Shown: positions 22,357 through 24,335 of the stretch, piece after piece
Numbering within the stretch: position 1 is the stretch's first letter
Layout: each line of letters starts with the position of its first letter
Source: Lachnospiraceae bacterium
GTDB taxonomy: Bacteria; Bacillota_A; Clostridia; Lachnospirales; Lachnospiraceae
Assembly: GCA_017540915.1 (NCBI GenBank)
Contig: JAFYAD010000193.1
Location: 1 to 24,335, forward strand
Direction of reading: 5' to 3'
Length of the DNA stretch: 24,335 nt
Translations under genes and position numbers: made by a program
Notes under the pieces: model-generated
What the model saw: only the letters and a program-made list of their open reading frames with translations
Told to the model about the DNA's origin: nothing
Databases searched by the model: none

Positions 22357-22400
22357 AGGGTCAAAAGATAAGCTTGCCGCGCAGTCAGGTTTTTGACCCT
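22357..22400 (+). promoter_or_regulatory. leader hairpin of hflX
   Basis: AGGGTCAAAA (22357-22366) is the exact 10-base inverse complement of TTTTGACCCT (22391-22400), enclosing 24 bases. No T-run follows, so it is not a terminator as it stands. It lies 58 bases before the hflX ATG. I recognise no riboswitch family in it. Confidence 0.55.
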
Positions 22401-22458
22401 GGAATCATAAAACAGATAGGTACAGAAAAATTTATAAGAATCGTGGAGATTGCAGTAT

Positions 22459-23763
22459 ATGAACTCAGTGACAGAAAACAAAGAAGAATTGATACCGGTG
22501 ATGATGGCGGGACTTCGCACCGATGAGAGCGAAGAGGAATTCAAAAGTGCCATGAAGGAGCTTGAGAGCCTCTGCGAAGCATGTGATCTTGAGGTAGTGG
22601 GTACGGTCACCCAGACTCTTTCTCATCCGGATAATGCTACATGGCTCGGTTCCGGAAAGGCGGAGGAACTGGGGCAGATGGTGAAGGGTATGGAGGCGGA
22701 GCACGTTGTCTGCCTGGGAAATCTGTCCCCTGCCCAGATGAAGAACCTCCAGAAGATTATAGGGGTGCCGGTTTGGGATCGTACCAACCTTATCCTGGAG
22801 ATATTCTCAAGGAGGGCCAGAACCAGGGAGGCGAGACTTCAGGTCGAGACGGCTTATCTTCAGTTTATGCTGCCGCGACTGACAGGTATGTGGACCCATC
22901 TCGGACGGCAGAGCGGCGGAGGCGGAAGCCGTGCCAATAAAGGTATAGGAGAAAAACAGATAGAGCTTGACCGCCGTCAGATATCCCACCGTATCACCGA
23001 GCTCAAAAAAGAGCTGAAACAGATAGAGAAGACCAGGGATGTGCAGCGCGGCGGCAGGAGAAGGGACGGATACCCCCATGTGGCGCTGGTGGGTTACACC
23101 AATGCAGGCAAATCCTCCCTTATGAATAAGCTTCTGGAGATGAGCGATCCCTCATCCGGGAACACGGAGGAAAAGAGGGTATTTGAGAAAAACATGCTCT
23201 TTGCGACCCTGGATACTTCAGTGCGAAAGATAGATATTCCGGGACGGAAGCCATTCCTCTTATCGGACACGGTAGGTTTCATAGACAATATTCCCCACGA
23301 CCTTATAAAGGCTTTCAGGTCCACACTTGCTGAGGTTAAGTACGCGGATGTCATATTGATGGTCATGGACTCGTCGGATCCTCATCATGCAATGCATAAA
23401 AAGGTTACGGAGGATACGCTGAAAGATCTGGATGTAGCGGGGATTCCGCGAATCCTGATATACAATAAGGCCGACCTTCGTGAGGAGGGGACAGTGCCGG
23501 AAAACCGGCCTTTCAGGGATTTTTATTATGTTTCCGCAAAGACGGGATACGGAATAGAGGAGCTTCTGGACTCTCTGTCGGATATATTCAGATCCGGCAG
23601 CAGGACCGTAGAGGTTTTAGTGCCGTACACGGACGGTAATCTGTTAAGCCGCATACACAGGGAAGGCGAAGTGCTGGAAGAGCGCTACGAGGAGAAGGGA
23701 ACGTATGTGAAAGCCGTATGCCCTGCTGCCCTTGCCGATGTGCTGCAAAAAGAAAGAGCCTGA
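22459..23763 (+). CDS. hflX: ribosome-associated GTPase HflX
   Basis: HflX is a GTPase that splits stalled or idle 70S ribosomes during stress; relatives confer resistance to some ribosome-targeting antibiotics. The 434-residue protein has the N-terminal HflX domain (WDRTNLILEIFSRRARTREA), the glycine-rich linker QSGGGGSRANKGIGEKQIEL and a helical stretch. The G domain has G1 GYTNAGKSS near 212, G3 DTVGFI, G4 NKAD and a SAKTG G5-like motif, then a short C-terminal domain. All nucleotide-binding motifs are intact. The frame opens at a TTG at 22450, but ATG 22459 is preferred because GGAG (22445-22448) lies about 10 bases before it and only one base before the TTG. The hairpin-bearing leader suggests post-transcriptional control. 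Confidence 0.95.
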   Translation: MNSVTENKEELIPVMMAGLRTDESEEEFKSAMKELESLCEACDLEVVGTVTQTLSHPDNATWLGSGKAEELGQMVKGMEAEHVVCLGNLSPAQMKNLQKIIGVPVWDRTNLILEIFSRRARTREARLQVETAYLQFMLPRLTGMWTHLGRQSGGGGSRANKGIGEKQIELDRRQISHRITELKKELKQIEKTRDVQRGGRRRDGYPHVALVGYTNAGKSSLMNKLLEMSDPSSGNTEEKRVFEKNMLFATLDTSVRKIDIPGRKPFLLSDTVGFIDNIPHDLIKAFRSTLAEVKYADVILMVMDSSDPHHAMHKKVTEDTLKDLDVAGIPRILIYNKADLREEGTVPENRPFRDFYYVSAKTGYGIEELLDSLSDIFRSGSRTVEVLVPYTDGNLLSRIHREGEVLEERYEEKGTYVKAVCPAALADVLQKERA

Positions 23764-23767
23764 CTTG

Positions 23768-23796
23768 TGGACAAAAACAGTGTTTTGCGGTATTAT
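23768..23796 (+). promoter_or_regulatory. promoter of the sensor gene
   Basis: TGGACA (23768-23773) and TATTAT (23791-23796) are exactly 17 bases apart, each 5 of 6 against consensus. It lies immediately after the hflX stop. Confidence 0.65.
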
Positions 23797-23836
23797 TGGC
23801 TGGACAGATACAGCAAGATCTTGGAGGTAACTAAAG

Positions 23837-24335
23837 TTGGGCGCTAAACTTATACTGAAGATTAAAGACATACTGATGTGCGCTGCTCTCCCGGCAGTTT
23901 TGCTTTTCATGGGGGTGTTTTTCGACTGCAGCCTCTGCTTTGCACAGGATGAGACGGTATACCTTAATGCCGGCGGAAACATCAACAGGGAGATATCCGT
24001 AGATCCGATAGGCAGATACGAGGGATATTCTGCAGTTTTGTATGATAACACCAACGGATTGCCAACTTCTGAGGCGAACGCCATCGCTGAGACGGAGGAT
24101 GGTTTTATATGGATCGGCAGTTACGCCGGATTGATACGCTACGATGGTAATATTTTCGAGCGTATGGATTCCACGGAGGGTCTCACCAGTATAAAATGTC
24201 TCTATGTTGACAGCAGGGACAGGCTCTGGATCGGTACCAATGACAACGGCGTTGCAGTCATGGAAAAGGGAAAGCTCCGCAGATGGAGCAAGCTTGACGG
24301 CATGAAATCTGCTCACACCCGGGCCATCACAGAAG
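23837..24335 (+). CDS. sensor protein with beta-propeller (Reg_prop) input domain, N-terminal fragment
   Basis: The gene runs off the right edge; 166 codons are present. It begins at TTG 23837 with GGAGGT (23823-23828) 8 bases upstream. The start MGAKLILKIKDILMCAALPA continues into a hydrophobic stretch and a likely cleavage site SLCFA-QD, so the following part is outside the membrane. NGLPTSEANAIAETEDGFIW, then IGSYAGLIRYDG, and a second repeat DSRDRLWIGTNDNGVAVME are the two-component-regulator propeller repeats (Reg_prop) found in large sensors. The output domain (histidine kinase, diguanylate cyclase or other) lies outside the window. The ligand is unknown; relatives often sense glycans or other extracellular compounds. 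Confidence 0.85.
   Translation, partial: MGAKLILKIKDILMCAALPAVLLFMGVFFDCSLCFAQDETVYLNAGGNINREISVDPIGRYEGYSAVLYDNTNGLPTSEANAIAETEDGFIWIGSYAGLIRYDGNIFERMDSTEGLTSIKCLYVDSRDRLWIGTNDNGVAVMEKGKLRRWSKLDGMKSAHTRAITE

Noticed and set aside
22349..22357. ATG-TTT-TGA as an hflX leader peptide
   Set aside because: No Shine-Dalgarno precedes it, and a two-codon frame is expected often by chance.
22341..22526. 61-codon plus-strand frame overlapping the start of hflX
   Set aside because: It is out of frame with hflX, has no ribosome site and no recognisable motif.

Overview
The window reads as a stretch of chromosome from a low-to-mid GC Clostridia bacterium, most like the Lachnospiraceae. The reasons are the paired glgC/glgD, the order spoVG-pth-mfd (also found around the Bacillus spoVG-spoVC-mfd region), strong AGGAGG ribosome sites, several TTG/GTG starts, and families common in gut Clostridia (AAA-ATPase with PD-(D/E)XK tail, DUF4867, 4Fe-4S aldo/keto reductase). 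Almost every gene is on the plus strand. The exception is the 5' end of murC at the left edge, which diverges from glgC. No tRNA, rRNA, CRISPR array, transposase or phage gene was seen.

Layout. 1-2723: murC fragment, then glgC and glgD, overlapping by 4 bases (ADP-glucose supply for glycogen). 2790-7113: spoVG with its terminator, then pth and mfd, overlapping by 4 bases. 7213-9908: a PrsA/SurA-like lipoprotein ending in sixteen Glu-Gln-Thr repeats, then murA behind a leader that can fold over its ribosome site. 9912-11468: an SDR reductase gene and a pseudouridine synthase gene, each preceded by a GC-rich palindromic repeat whose end supplies the ribosome-binding site. 11520-13244: an AAA-ATPase/nuclease-like gene of unknown role. 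13310-14001: hpf with a clean promoter and terminator. 14143-16091: a von Willebrand A domain protein and a macro-domain protein with a Cro/C1-like C-terminus, the latter behind a large inverted repeat lying on its promoter. 16195-17313: a zinc-type ABC binding lipoprotein behind an attenuator-like leader. 17320-19191: a palindromic element, larE and a DUF4867 gene. 19229-22315: a 4Fe-4S aldo/keto reductase and a Gfo/Idh/MocA-aldo/keto reductase fusion. 22321-24335: hflX, then the start of a two-component-type sensor with beta-propeller repeats, cut by the window edge.

Most genes are housekeeping: cell wall (murC, murA), translation and ribosome maintenance (pth, hpf, hflX, pseudouridine synthase), repair (mfd) and storage (glgCD). 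The less ordinary signals lie between genes: several leaders in which the Shine-Dalgarno can be sequestered, repeats that act as ribosome sites, and a VWA plus macro-HTH pair that may form a small stress-sensing or ADP-ribose-related module. These structural readings were made by eye; no folding energy or database search was run.
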